Source of the DNA: Propionibacteriaceae bacterium
Lineage (GTDB): Bacteria; Actinomycetota; Actinomycetes; Propionibacteriales; Propionibacteriaceae
Assembly: GCA_031282235.1 (NCBI GenBank)
Contig: JAITED010000110.1
Coordinates: 1 to 17,904, forward strand
Direction: 5' to 3'
Length of the DNA: 17,904 bases
Below are positions 6,267-13,223 of the stretch, piece after piece. Below the pieces are notes generated by a model. It worked only from the letters and a program-made list of their open reading frames with translations. It had not been told where the DNA came from and searched no databases. Position 1 is the stretch's first letter. The number at the start of each line of letters is the position of its first letter. The position numbers and the translations under genes were made by a program.

Positions 6267-7763
6267 ATGCTTAACCCTGCGGGTCGGTTAAAACCGTATG
6301 AGGACACCTCGGTGCAGATACGGAAAGCGCAAGAACGGCTTTCCACGCTGCGCCCCCAACCCAACCGGGATTGGTACGCGCGCTACCTAGTGCGGGTGCG
6401 GATTATGGATGCGATAGCCATCAGCGTCGGTCTCGGCATCTCGGTTGTGGTGCGTTCCATCCTCCCGTTCTCGATGGCCGCCACCATCCACATCAACGAC
6501 TATGTGGCGGTGAGTATCGGGTTGGGCATCGGCTGGTTTTTCATGCTCTCGCTGCTGAAAACCCGCCGCCGCAACGTAATTGGCACCTCCATGGCCGAAT
6601 ATCAGGCCGTGATTCAGGCATCGGTGTTGGCGTTCGGCTTAGCGACCATCCTGTTCTACGCCTTAAAGATGGATCTTTCGCGGCTGCTACTGGTGATGGC
6701 GTTACCGGTGGGGTTGTTTTTGCTGCTTGTCGGGCGCTGGGTGCTCAGGGCGAACCTCAACAAGCAACGCAATGATTTTGGCGACTCGCTGACGCAAAGT
6801 CTCATTATCGGCAGGTTCTCAGAGGTGAACGCCGTAGTCACAGATATGTTGAATACGTTAGAGGCCGGGTATTGGCCGCGTGCGGTTTGCATCCTTGACG
6901 AGGATGAGGACGAGTTTGTGTATGACATCCAGCGGGTGCCGTATACGCAGTTAGCTTCGCAGCTGCAAGAGGTGGGGGCCGTCATCGTCGCTGATGGGTT
7001 GGATGCGCAACAGACTAAACAGTTGGCGTGGGAGCTGGAGAACAGCGATATTGAGCTGTTGTTGCGCCCCATGTTGACCGACGTTGCCGGGCCTCGGGTG
7101 TCGATGCAGGTGGCTGATGGGCTGGCGTTGATGCACCTTGACCTGCCCCACTTTGAGGGCTACCAGTTGGCGGTGAAACGGCTGTTTGACGTAGTGGTAG
7201 CGGTGATAGCGCTAGTGGTGCTTTCGCCACTGCTGCTGGTGATAGCGATAATCATAAAACTGGACGACCCGTCCGGCCCGGTTATTTTCACGCAGGAGCG
7301 CGTCGGCTTGGGCGGTAAAACGTTTCGGATTCACAAGTTCCGCTCTATGGTGGTGGATGCTGAAGCGCGCCTAGCCGCTTTGATACAAGCTCAAGGCGGG
7401 CAAAAAGAGCTGTTCAAAATGAAAGATGACCCGCGTATCACTAGGGTTGGCAAGTTCATACGTAAAACCTCCATCGACGAACTGCCGCAGTTCTGGGACG
7501 TGCTGGTGGGCAAAATGAGCATCGTGGGGCCGCGCCCGGCGTTGCCGCAAGAGGTGGCGATGTATTCGCGGCACCACCTGCGTAGGCTGCTCATCAAGCC
7601 CGGCATCACCGGCCTGTGGCAGATTCGCGGCCGCTCCGACCTAGCCATCGAAGAAAGCATCCGCCTTGACCTGCGCTACGTAGAAAACTGGTCCCTGCTA
7701 GGCGACATCGTGATAGTCCTAAAAACCATCATGGTAGTGCTACGCGGCTCCGGTTCGTATTAA
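6267..7763 (+). CDS. Priming sugar-1-phosphate transferase (WbaP/CpsE-type exopolysaccharide glycosyltransferase)
   Basis: ATG 6267 is chosen because GGGGTG lies six bases before it; GTG 6258 and GTG 6264 are alternatives. The protein of about 498 residues has the full polyisoprenyl-phosphate hexose-1-phosphate transferase layout. Four transmembrane helices come first (about 45-160), then a Rossmann-like soluble domain (about 175-290), a fifth helix (about 302-328), and the catalytic bacterial sugar transferase domain to the end. Signatures are KRLFDVVVA, FTQERVG, FRIHKFRSM, the DDPRITRVGKFIRKTSIDEL block with its Asp-Glu pair, SIVGPRP and KPGITGLWQ. The reaction moves a sugar phosphate from a nucleotide sugar to undecaprenyl phosphate at the cytoplasmic face, the first step of capsule, teichoic-acid-like or glycoprotein glycan synthesis. 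No other glycosyltransferases, flippase or polymerase genes sit beside it, so the rest of the pathway must be elsewhere. It ends three bases from the convergent C-S lyase gene. Confidence 0.92.
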   Translation: MLNPAGRLKPYEDTSVQIRKAQERLSTLRPQPNRDWYARYLVRVRIMDAIAISVGLGISVVVRSILPFSMAATIHINDYVAVSIGLGIGWFFMLSLLKTRRRNVIGTSMAEYQAVIQASVLAFGLATILFYALKMDLSRLLLVMALPVGLFLLLVGRWVLRANLNKQRNDFGDSLTQSLIIGRFSEVNAVVTDMLNTLEAGYWPRAVCILDEDEDEFVYDIQRVPYTQLASQLQEVGAVIVADGLDAQQTKQLAWELENSDIELLLRPMLTDVAGPRVSMQVADGLALMHLDLPHFEGYQLAVKRLFDVVVAVIALVVLSPLLLVIAIIIKLDDPSGPVIFTQERVGLGGKTFRIHKFRSMVVDAEARLAALIQAQGGQKELFKMKDDPRITRVGKFIRKTSIDELPQFWDVLVGKMSIVGPRPALPQEVAMYSRHHLRRLLIKPGITGLWQIRGRSDLAIEESIRLDLRYVENWSLLGDIVIVLKTIMVVLRGSGSY

Positions 7764-7766
7764 TTC

Positions 7767-8939
7767 TCAACGAGCCACGGTGGCGTTTACTGCGCGTATT
7801 ATGCGATCCAGCATCTCTGAGAGCACGGGGCGCGGCGTGGCGAAGTTGAAACGGATGTGTCCGCGCCCGGCAGCACCGCAATCGTTACCGTCGGTGACGG
7901 CGATTTGGGCGTGCTCTAGGAACCATTTGACGGGAGCATCCCCTAAGTCATACGCGCTGAGGTCAATCCAGGAGAGGTAGGTGGCTTCGGGGAGCAGTAT
8001 GCGCGCTTTGGGGAGTTCAGCTCTGATACGGTTTACCACCAAGTGTCGGTTGCCATCTAAGTAGTCCAACTCGTCTGCCAGCCAAGCATCACCCTCCTGA
8101 TAAGCTGCGATGTTGGCGAGCACCCCAAGCACACTCGGTTCATGTTCTAAATCGCGGGCGATAGCCCACTGCTGCTGCTCCGGGTTGCCGAGCACCATCT
8201 GGGCGCACTTCAACCCGGCGATGTTGAACGCTTTAGAAGCGGAGAACGCGGTCACGGTGTGCTGGGCGGCGGTATCGCCGATGGAAGCGTATGGAATGTG
8301 CCGCCTGCCGTCATACGTGAGCGGCGCGTGAATCTCGTCCGCAAAAACCTGCCCGCGGTTGGCATCCACCACTTCGCAGATGCCTAACATTTCGTCGCGG
8401 GTGTACATCTTCCCGATAGGGTTGTGCGGATTGCAGATTATGAGCAGTTCCCCACCCGCGTGGAACGCGGCGTCCAAATCGTCCAAATCGAGCCGGAAAC
8501 CCGTTTCACTGCGGCGCATCGGCACTTGAATAATCTCCCGGCGGTGCACTTCAGGCAGCGCTACGAACGGCATGTAGTTAGGGGTGGGCACAATCACCTT
8601 GCTACCGGGGCGCATGAAGTGTGTCATCACGTCGATAATCCCGGCCAGCACATCTGGCAACGTAAACACCTGAGTGGGCGCAACCTGCCAACCGTAGCGC
8701 CGCGCCTGATACTCCGCCGCGCACTGTTTTACCAAGGCCCGCAGTTCAATGGGCACGTAACCGAGCAAGCGCTGCTGAGAGGCTTTACGTAACACCGCCT
8801 CAATCGGCGGCGCCAGCCCAAAATCGGACTCCGCGACCCAAGCCCCCATGCACCCCGGGAATGCCGTCCATTTCATAGACCCCGCCGCCACCAAATCAGT
8901 AACGCTCAAAGCGTCAACCCGTTCCGCAAATGTAGTCAT
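7767..8939 (-). CDS. PLP-dependent C-S lyase of the MalY/PatB family
   Basis: The 390-residue protein starts at ATG 8939 (complement) without a clear ribosome binding site. It is a fold-type I PLP enzyme. Signatures are WVAESDFG (35-42), where most family members have WVADMDF, then CNPHNPIG (169-176), FADEIHAPL (199-207) and AFSASKAFNIAGLK (231-244), with Lys236 as the expected Schiff-base lysine. The C-terminal part carries GHIRFNFATPRPVL, containing the substrate-carboxylate arginine. These enzymes usually cleave cystathionine or cysteine to ammonia, pyruvate and a thiol; MalY also represses the maltose system in E. coli. A role in methionine synthesis or sulfur release is likely. It is single, convergent with the sugar-transferase gene, and has no sulfur genes next to it. 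The function beyond the family is not resolved. Confidence 0.88.
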   Translation of the reverse strand: MTTFAERVDALSVTDLVAAGSMKWTAFPGCMGAWVAESDFGLAPPIEAVLRKASQQRLLGYVPIELRALVKQCAAEYQARRYGWQVAPTQVFTLPDVLAGIIDVMTHFMRPGSKVIVPTPNYMPFVALPEVHRREIIQVPMRRSETGFRLDLDDLDAAFHAGGELLIICNPHNPIGKMYTRDEMLGICEVVDANRGQVFADEIHAPLTYDGRRHIPYASIGDTAAQHTVTAFSASKAFNIAGLKCAQMVLGNPEQQQWAIARDLEHEPSVLGVLANIAAYQEGDAWLADELDYLDGNRHLVVNRIRAELPKARILLPEATYLSWIDLSAYDLGDAPVKWFLEHAQIAVTDGNDCGAAGRGHIRFNFATPRPVLSEMLDRIIRAVNATVAR

Positions 8940-9058
8940 GCATTGATGCTACTAGGGAAGTGCCAGTTAATGCTGTGTCGAGGTAGCAGGTGAGTAGGAG
9001 TGAGAGCTGGATTGTGGCGCGTATTTATCACAAAACCAGCGTTTAACTAGCGTATTCG

Positions 9059-9622
9059 CTAACCCTCACCCTCGGGGGCGGGAGCATCATCGGTTGGGGT
9101 GGGGGTTTCGGAGGGCGGTTTGGGGGCGATGGAGGGCAGGCACACCGAGTCACCTTTTACGTCTACGCTGGTGGGAGCCTCGGGGTTGAGGGTTTCTAGT
9201 GCGTTGGCGATGTAGATGTCTACGGAGTGGTCGGCGCGACCGTCGGCTTCGATTTTTACGCCTAGGAAGAACCCGGCTACCAACAGCACCTCCGGTGTAT
9301 CCAAGGCAGTGCCCACCACTACGGCTTGCTCCAACACCGGATGGCTAGCGTTCCCGATGGTGTTCACCACGAACCCAGCGGCGATGAGCATATCGGCTAT
9401 TTCCCGCGCGTGGCCCGGCTTCGTATCGACGTTATATACGTTCACGCTCACCATGTCTGGGGTCAAGTCGTCGGCGGTTTGCGGAATACAGGTCGGCACC
9501 GGTGTCGGCGTCGTCCCTAACGGTAAAGTCATCGCCCGGTAGCCCCAGAATCCGCCAGCTACGAACAGCGCTAACATCAGCAGCAACACTATCGGCGCTA
9601 TGACGGGGCGAAACTTTTCCAT
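9059..9622 (-). CDS. Membrane-anchored LytR_C domain protein
   Basis: The 187-residue protein starts at ATG 9622 (complement), with GGGAG about a dozen bases upstream. It has a short basic-acidic N-terminus, one transmembrane helix (about 8-29), a Thr/Pro linker (TTPTPVPT) and an extracytoplasmic domain (about 55-150). SVNVYNVDTKPGHAREIADMLIAAGF matches the start of the LytR_C domain that often follows LCP catalytic domains and occurs alone in actinobacteria. The tail is Pro/Thr/Asp/Glu-rich. Two cysteines (Cys44 and one near the C-terminus) could form a disulfide outside the cell. The LCP ligase at 4192-5952 lacks such a C-terminal domain, so this protein might act beside LCP enzymes in the wall; that link is inference. 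Confidence 0.8.
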   Translation of the reverse strand: MEKFRPVIAPIVLLLMLALFVAGGFWGYRAMTLPLGTTPTPVPTCIPQTADDLTPDMVSVNVYNVDTKPGHAREIADMLIAAGFVVNTIGNASHPVLEQAVVVGTALDTPEVLLVAGFFLGVKIEADGRADHSVDIYIANALETLNPEAPTSVDVKGDSVCLPSIAPKPPSETPTPTDDAPAPEGEG

Positions 9623-9842
9623 AAGGACAGGCTCCCTTAAGTGCTGGATTCTAATTGTGCGGGTGTGACTATAAGTCTCACAGCATCATATTGGTTATTG
9701 CGCCCATATAGCCACTACAAGCCGCAAATTGCCCCAATTCCCCCACTATTGACCCCTATTCACCCCCAATATCCAGCTTTAACCCTTATTCATCCGCTAT
9801 CCCCCAAACCGTAATCCACCCCACACCACCGCCTTATACGAG

Positions 9843-9967
9843 AAATCCACAGCCTGTGCAAGAAATGGTGGATAACTACATCCTTGTAGTTTGTAACCCA
9901 CAGCTACCTCCACCATCACCCCCAACTTATCCACAACTCCACCCCCTTATCCACAGTCTTATACACA
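9843..9967 (+). other. DnaA-box cluster (possible replication-origin-like or DnaA-binding locus)
   Basis: TTATCCACA, the consensus DnaA box, occurs perfectly at 9927-9935 and 9947-9955. TTATACACA (one mismatch) lies at 9959-9967, all in the same orientation. Nearby are a reverse-strand box with one mismatch (9867-9875) and weaker ones at 9843-9851 and 9894-9902. An AT-rich stretch lies about 90-130 bases downstream and could be an unwinding element. No dnaA, dnaN or plasmid replication gene is next to it. Confidence 0.55.
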
Positions 9968-10056
9968 ATCGTCCCTCCGAACCGGGCACTGTACGCGGCT
10001 AATACCTTGTTATCGGGGTGCGTTGAGAGGCAACATTAGGTTTAGTAAACAGCAGT

Positions 10057-10074
10057 GGTATAGTCATTTATACC
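10057..10074. promoter_or_regulatory. Inverted repeat upstream of the AbiEi gene, candidate autoregulatory operator
   Basis: GGTATA and TATACC flank a six-base spacer, 36 bases before the AbiEi start codon. AbiEi antitoxins are known to repress their own promoter by binding inverted repeats upstream, so this is a candidate site. A possible promoter (TTGAGA 10023-10028, 17-base spacer, weak TAAACA) lies just upstream. Confidence 0.4.
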
Positions 10075-10109
10075 CGTATTTTCTCCATATATAGAAAGTA
10101 AGTCCAAAA

Positions 10110-10922
10110 ATGACTGTAAGGTCTTTGCCAAGTCGCTTGGTGGGCATCGTTGAGGCCTTAGAGTTTGAGCAGCCGCGGGTGGTTTCGTTGCCGATGCTGA
10201 TTCAGCTAGCTGTTGATACGGGGGCGGCTGAGAATGAAACTGAGGCAGTGAAATCGGTTTATTGGCTACAGGAGTTGGGCTGGTTGGGCAGTGTGCGCAC
10301 TAAAGGGGCATGGGAGTTTATTCCAGGTTCGCGGGCTGGAGTTGTCGGTTCTGGGGATCGTTTTCTTGAGTTTCGGGCTCATCTTGCGGTGTGTCCGGGA
10401 TGGCCGGGGGTGTTGGCGATGGAGTCCGCAGCAACTGTGCTCGGATTGGCTCAGCATTTGCCAATTCGGGAAGTTGTGGCGCTCCCTCCCGATGTGGCGT
10501 TGCCAAAATCGTTAGCTGATTGGCGGAGGGTGAGCGCTGTTATGCCCGTTCAAGGTTTTGACAGGCATGATTATCTGCCGACATGGAATCTGGAGGGTTT
10601 GGTTGCTGGGATTGCGCTTCGTCCGTCTGGGTATCAAGATTTGCCCAGTCTGGCACAGTGGCTGCCCGATGTTGGAGCTAAATTACGTAAAGATGCGTTG
10701 CTGGCCTGTTTAACTAGCGGTTCCGAATCAGTGTGGCAACGGGCTGCGTATTTAGCGCGCATTGCGGGAGCCGAGGAGGTAGCGGTTGCTATTATGAGCG
10801 AGCATCCCCCTAGGTATCCCATTTGGTTCGGTGCCACTCGTAGCGGTGGTGTGTATGACGCGGTATCCAAAGTGAGTGATGCAGATCTCTCCCCGTATCT
10901 TTCAGGGGGTATTGGAGCATGA
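10110..10922 (+). CDS. abiEi: AbiEi-family antitoxin (type IV toxin-antitoxin)
   Basis: The 270-residue protein starts at ATG 10110; its ribosome binding site is weak. The N-terminal region (about 8-80) looks like the winged-helix DNA-binding domain of AbiEi antitoxins, with a helix pair around LPMLIQLA and a wing near GWLGSVRTKGAWEFIPG. The central and C-terminal region (about 85-260) resembles the larger AbiEi antitoxin domain, including WNLEGLVAGIALRPSGYQDL. In the known systems AbiEi both represses the operon and counters the AbiEii nucleotidyltransferase toxin without stable binding. Its TGA overlaps the ATG of the AbiEii frame by four bases (ATGA), the usual coupled arrangement. Because the toxin frame is broken, this antitoxin now stands alone. 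Family assignment rests on the pairing as well as on its own sequence. Confidence 0.75.
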   Translation: MTVRSLPSRLVGIVEALEFEQPRVVSLPMLIQLAVDTGAAENETEAVKSVYWLQELGWLGSVRTKGAWEFIPGSRAGVVGSGDRFLEFRAHLAVCPGWPGVLAMESAATVLGLAQHLPIREVVALPPDVALPKSLADWRRVSAVMPVQGFDRHDYLPTWNLEGLVAGIALRPSGYQDLPSLAQWLPDVGAKLRKDALLACLTSGSESVWQRAAYLARIAGAEEVAVAIMSEHPPRYPIWFGATRSGGVYDAVSKVSDADLSPYLSGGIGA

Positions 10923-11400
10923 CTCGCGTGACTGAGGCATTTTTGACACGCCATTATCAGGGTGTGCGGAACGGACGGGACGCTGCATTGCTTGATATCG
11001 CTCAAGACCATGCTCTCTATCATTTTCATCGTGAGGGTTTATTTGAGCGGGGCTTGGTGTTTAAGGGCGGCACTGCTTTGCGTAAATATCGGGCTGGGCA
11101 GACTGGTAGATTTTCGACAGATTTAGATTTTTCTGCTCCCGATGAGGAGTTGTGGGTGATGGTAGAGGCAACAAGCCCGTTACTCCAGAGCAAATTCTTC
11201 ATGCTCGGTCAAGCAATAATTTCCGCAATGAAAGCATCGGTTTTTTGACGGGCAAAGTGGATATCGCGGCTTGGATGACTACAGTGCTACATCGTTTCGA
11301 ATTCCTCCGCGACCTTGACGCTGATGAGCAACGCTGGTGTGAGTGCAACCCCCGCGACGAATACGAAGTCACCCAAGCTCTCGCTACCATCGCCGATTAA
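10919..11400 (+). pseudogene. abiEii: AbiEii-family nucleotidyltransferase toxin, internally deleted and frameshifted
   Basis: The N-terminal frame starts at ATG 10919 and carries FKGGTALRK and RFSTDLDFS, the two catalytic nucleotidyltransferase motifs of AbiEii. After about residue 85 (near 11170) it loses family character and stops at 11246-11248. A second frame, through 11165-11400, supplies a normal-looking C-terminus (NKPVTPEQILHARSS, HRFEFLRDLDADEQRW) ending at TAA 11400. Together they give only about 160 codons where intact AbiEii proteins have roughly 290-310, so the middle of the protein was deleted and the ends joined out of frame. No working toxin can be expected. Confidence 0.8.
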
Positions 11401-11466
11401 ACCCGACTGGATACTTTTTTACGTTCCCGGGTTGTCCATAAGTGAACAACCTGCGTCACTGTGCTC

Positions 11467-11534
11467 CTGAGTTGTTCTTTGAACAACTCAGTCAACAAAC
11501 TCAATCGGTTCAGTCATGGAAACAAGTTTCCATG
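11467..11534. repeat. Two perfect hairpins between the AbiEii remnant and tRNA-Leu
   Basis: Hairpin 1 (11467-11491) has an 11-base perfect stem (CTGAGTTGTTC) and a TTT loop. Hairpin 2 (11515-11534) has a 9-base perfect stem (CATGGAAAC) and a two-base spacer. A weaker stem, GGTTGT...ACAACC, lies just before them at about 11432-11453. None has a T-run in either direction, so they are not ordinary intrinsic terminators. They lie downstream of the minus-strand tRNA-Leu and could affect its 3' processing or termination. Confidence 0.6.
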
Positions 11535-11551
11535 CCGCTCACCTCAATCGT

Positions 11552-11638
11552 TGGTGCGCGGGAGAGGACTTGAACCTCCACGCCCGTACGGGCACTGGCA
11601 CCTGAAGCCAGCGCGTCTACCTATTCCGCCACTCGCGC
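11552..11638 (-). tRNA. tRNA-Leu (anticodon CAG)
   Basis: The complement folds as a class II tRNA. It has a 7-base acceptor stem (GCGCGAG with CCCGCGC, one A-C mismatch), a D-arm with GGCGGAATAGGTAGAC and an anticodon stem CTGGC/GCCAG around loop TTCAGGT. A long variable arm (GCCCGTACGGGC) and a T-arm GGAGG-TTCAAGT-CCTCT follow. The CCA end is encoded. The anticodon CAG reads CUG codons. Confidence 0.93.
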
Positions 11639-11760
11639 ATCTGCTGGGTTCCGAAAGCGATACGTCGCGCTCGGACAAGAAATCCAGCCAAACGAGACTA
11701 GCACGGCAGGCGGGTTGCTGCATAGTCGCGGAGCGATTGGGTTTTAACGAAAGGTGCGGC

Positions 11761-12447
11761 TCACACCAAGGTGGTGAACAGCGGGGTTAGGACTACGGCT
11801 ACTATTCCGGCGACCACTATGGCTAGGGAGCTCATGGCGCCTTGGGCTTCGCCTAGTTCGAAGGCTCCGGCGGTGCCGCCGACGTGGGAGGCGGTGCCGA
11901 TGGCTAAACCTTGGGCTACCGGGTCTTTGATACGTATTAAGCGCACGAAGCGGGCACCAATCAGATTGCCGAATACGCCGGTCAGCGAGATTACCGCTAG
12001 GGTGAGCGCCGCAGAACCGCCGATACGCTCACTGATGCCCATGCCGATAGCGGCGGTCACTGAACGGGGCAGTAGCGAAAGATAGTCTGTTGTGCCTAGT
12101 GAGACCAGTTTAGCGACGCCAAAGGTTAGCAGCAGCCCAGACAAAATCCCGGTGGTTACGCCTACGATGATTGCCAGAAAGTTGCGGCGCAGCAACTGCA
12201 ACTTCTCGTATAGCGGCACCGCCAAACAGACCGTGACCGGAGTTAGCAGGTGCGTCAACCACTCGGCGGAGGCGTTGTAATCGTCAAAACTCACGCCGGT
12301 CAGCACCAGCACGATAATCACCACCACAATCGTGACCAAGAGTGGGTTAAGCACGGCTAGGCGGGTACGGCGGCGCAACCAGGACGCAGCAACATACACC
12401 AGCAGCGTCAAAGCGATGCCGAAGTACTCCAATGCTCCCAGATTCAT
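11761..12447 (-). CDS. lrgB: LrgB/CidB family membrane protein
   Basis: The 228-residue protein starts at ATG 12447 (complement); its ATG overlaps the TGA of the lrgA-like gene by four bases, so translation is coupled. An upstream in-frame extension overlaps lrgA and is not real. It has six to seven transmembrane segments and LrgB signatures: LNPLLVTIV (about 35-43), LLTPVTVCLAVPLYEKLQLLRRN, LPRSVTAAIGMGISERIGG, IGARFVRLIRIKDPVAQGLAIGTASHVGGTA and AFELGEAQGAMSSLA. LrgAB/CidAB proteins are associated with control of murein hydrolase export and cell lysis. Related proteins move pyruvate or glycolate across the membrane (PftAB in Bacillus, PLGG1 in chloroplasts). Which role applies here is not shown. 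Confidence 0.92.
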   Translation of the reverse strand: MNLGALEYFGIALTLLVYVAASWLRRRTRLAVLNPLLVTIVVVIIVLVLTGVSFDDYNASAEWLTHLLTPVTVCLAVPLYEKLQLLRRNFLAIIVGVTTGILSGLLLTFGVAKLVSLGTTDYLSLLPRSVTAAIGMGISERIGGSAALTLAVISLTGVFGNLIGARFVRLIRIKDPVAQGLAIGTASHVGGTAGAFELGEAQGAMSSLAIVVAGIVAVVLTPLFTTLV

Positions 12448-12851
12448 ACCGCCGCAACCCCCGTGCGTTCTGCCCCTTTTGTGCGTGTCTTTCGTTTTGC
12501 GTATGTTGCTAGTAAACGTTGGGTCGCCTGAGTGGCGTGTCCGGTAATCGCCATCACTAGCAAAGTCCCTAAACAAACCAGTATCCCGGCGGCGAGCAGC
12601 AGTTCCGAAGCCAGCGGCCACAGCGTGATAATTGCCACGCTGGAGGGGACGAACATCACGGCCATCACTTCGATGAGCAGCACCGCCACGTCGCGTATTT
12701 GTTTAATTTTCAACACCCCGGTCGCCAACAGCGTAAACATGATGGCCATGCCGTATACGCTGGCGGGCACCGGCAACGGCACCAGCCCGCTCAGCAGCTC
12801 TCCAACGAGCGTTATCACAAGGATGATGGTTAACTGGGTCAGGTACTTCAT
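12444..12851 (-). CDS. lrgA: LrgA/CidA family membrane protein
   Basis: The 135-residue protein begins at ATG 12851 (complement). There is no clear ribosome binding site, so the mRNA may start at or near the ATG. Four transmembrane helices span about residues 5-105. LVGELLSGLVPLPVPASVYGMAIMF near the N-terminus and FVPSSVAIITLWP in the middle are the typical holin-like LrgA/CidA signatures. It is the first gene of the lrgA-lrgB operon. The partner of LrgB is predicted to form holin-like oligomers or to assist the carboxylate transporter. No LytSR-type regulator gene is adjacent. The tRNA-Ser-derived repeats start only about 40 bases upstream of it and share the space where its promoter should be. 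Confidence 0.88.
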   Translation of the reverse strand: MKYLTQLTIILVITLVGELLSGLVPLPVPASVYGMAIMFTLLATGVLKIKQIRDVAVLLIEVMAVMFVPSSVAIITLWPLASELLLAAGILVCLGTLLVMAITGHATQATQRLLATYAKRKTRTKGAERTGVAAV

Positions 12852-12887
12852 GACCGCACTAGGTTACACCGTTTTTGCCGACACTTG

Positions 12888-12991
12888 GCGGTGACGGAGG
12901 GATTTGAGGGGGGCTGTTCGGAAGTCCACCGGACTTCCTCGCTACGCCCCGGCGTACACCCTAGCGGTCGCACGCTTTCAAATCCCTCCGT
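12888..12991. repeat. Extra copies of the tRNA-Ser 3' end: direct and inverted
   Basis: The 20 bases GCGGTGACGGAGGGATTTGA, which are the 3' part of the neighbouring tRNA-Ser (13001-13020), recur exactly at 12888-12907 in direct orientation, 113 bases away. The inverse of their last 14 bases lies at 12978-12991. Between them is a perfect 8-base hairpin, GGAAGTCC-ACC-GGACTTCC (12920-12938). Duplication of a tRNA 3' end is what tRNA-targeting integrases leave behind. No integrase gene is present. Confidence 0.75.
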
Positions 12992-13001
12992 GTTTTCCCA
13001 G

Positions 13002-13086
13002 CGGTGACGGAGGGATTTGAACCCTCGGAGGATTGCTCCTCACTCGCTTTCGAGGCGAGCTCCTTCGGCCGCTCGGACACGTCACC
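13002..13086 (-). tRNA. tRNA-Ser (anticodon CGA)
   Basis: The complement folds as a class II tRNA with acceptor stem GGTGACG/CGTCACC and D-arm TGTCCGAGCGGCCGAAGGA. The anticodon stem CTCGC/GCGAG encloses loop CTCGAAA (anticodon CGA, reading UCG). A long variable arm (GAGGAGCAATCCTC) and a T-arm GAGGG-TTCAAAT-CCCTC complete it. The CCA end is not encoded. The 3' 20 bases are repeated at 12888-12907. Confidence 0.93.
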
Positions 13087-13223
13087 GGGAGAAACTCTAC
13101 CCAATGGGCAGGTAATGCCCCAACTGGGCATTTTGGGTTAGATGCCTAGCTGCTCACGTATTTCATTCCTCGGAGCCGGTAGAATGGGGGCGGTATTACG
13201 ATTTCTCAACCCTTGGGGGTGTC

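Larger units (their letters stand above)
9623..10109. other. Long G-poor intergenic region between the LytR_C and AbiEi genes
   Basis: No gene is seen in 487 bases. From about 9720 to 9960 the plus strand has very few G residues and many CCCC and CCA runs. Within it is the DnaA-box cluster (9843-9967). An AT-rich stretch (about 10057-10100) follows, including the inverted repeat in front of the AbiEi gene. Confidence 0.6.

Noticed and set aside
6371..6775. Second plus-strand frame inside the sugar-transferase gene
   Set aside because: It is out of frame with the conserved transmembrane region of a full-length family member and lacks a supported start.
12448..12621. N-terminal extension of LrgB
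   Set aside because: It would overlap the lrgA gene by about 170 bases; the ATGA overlap at 12444-12447 gives a normal coupled start and a typical N-terminus.
13113..13133. Short stem ATGCCC-CAACT-GGGCAT followed by TTT as a terminator
   Set aside because: The stem is only six pairs with a three-base T-run, and it lies upstream of the tRNA-Ser and not after any plus-strand gene.
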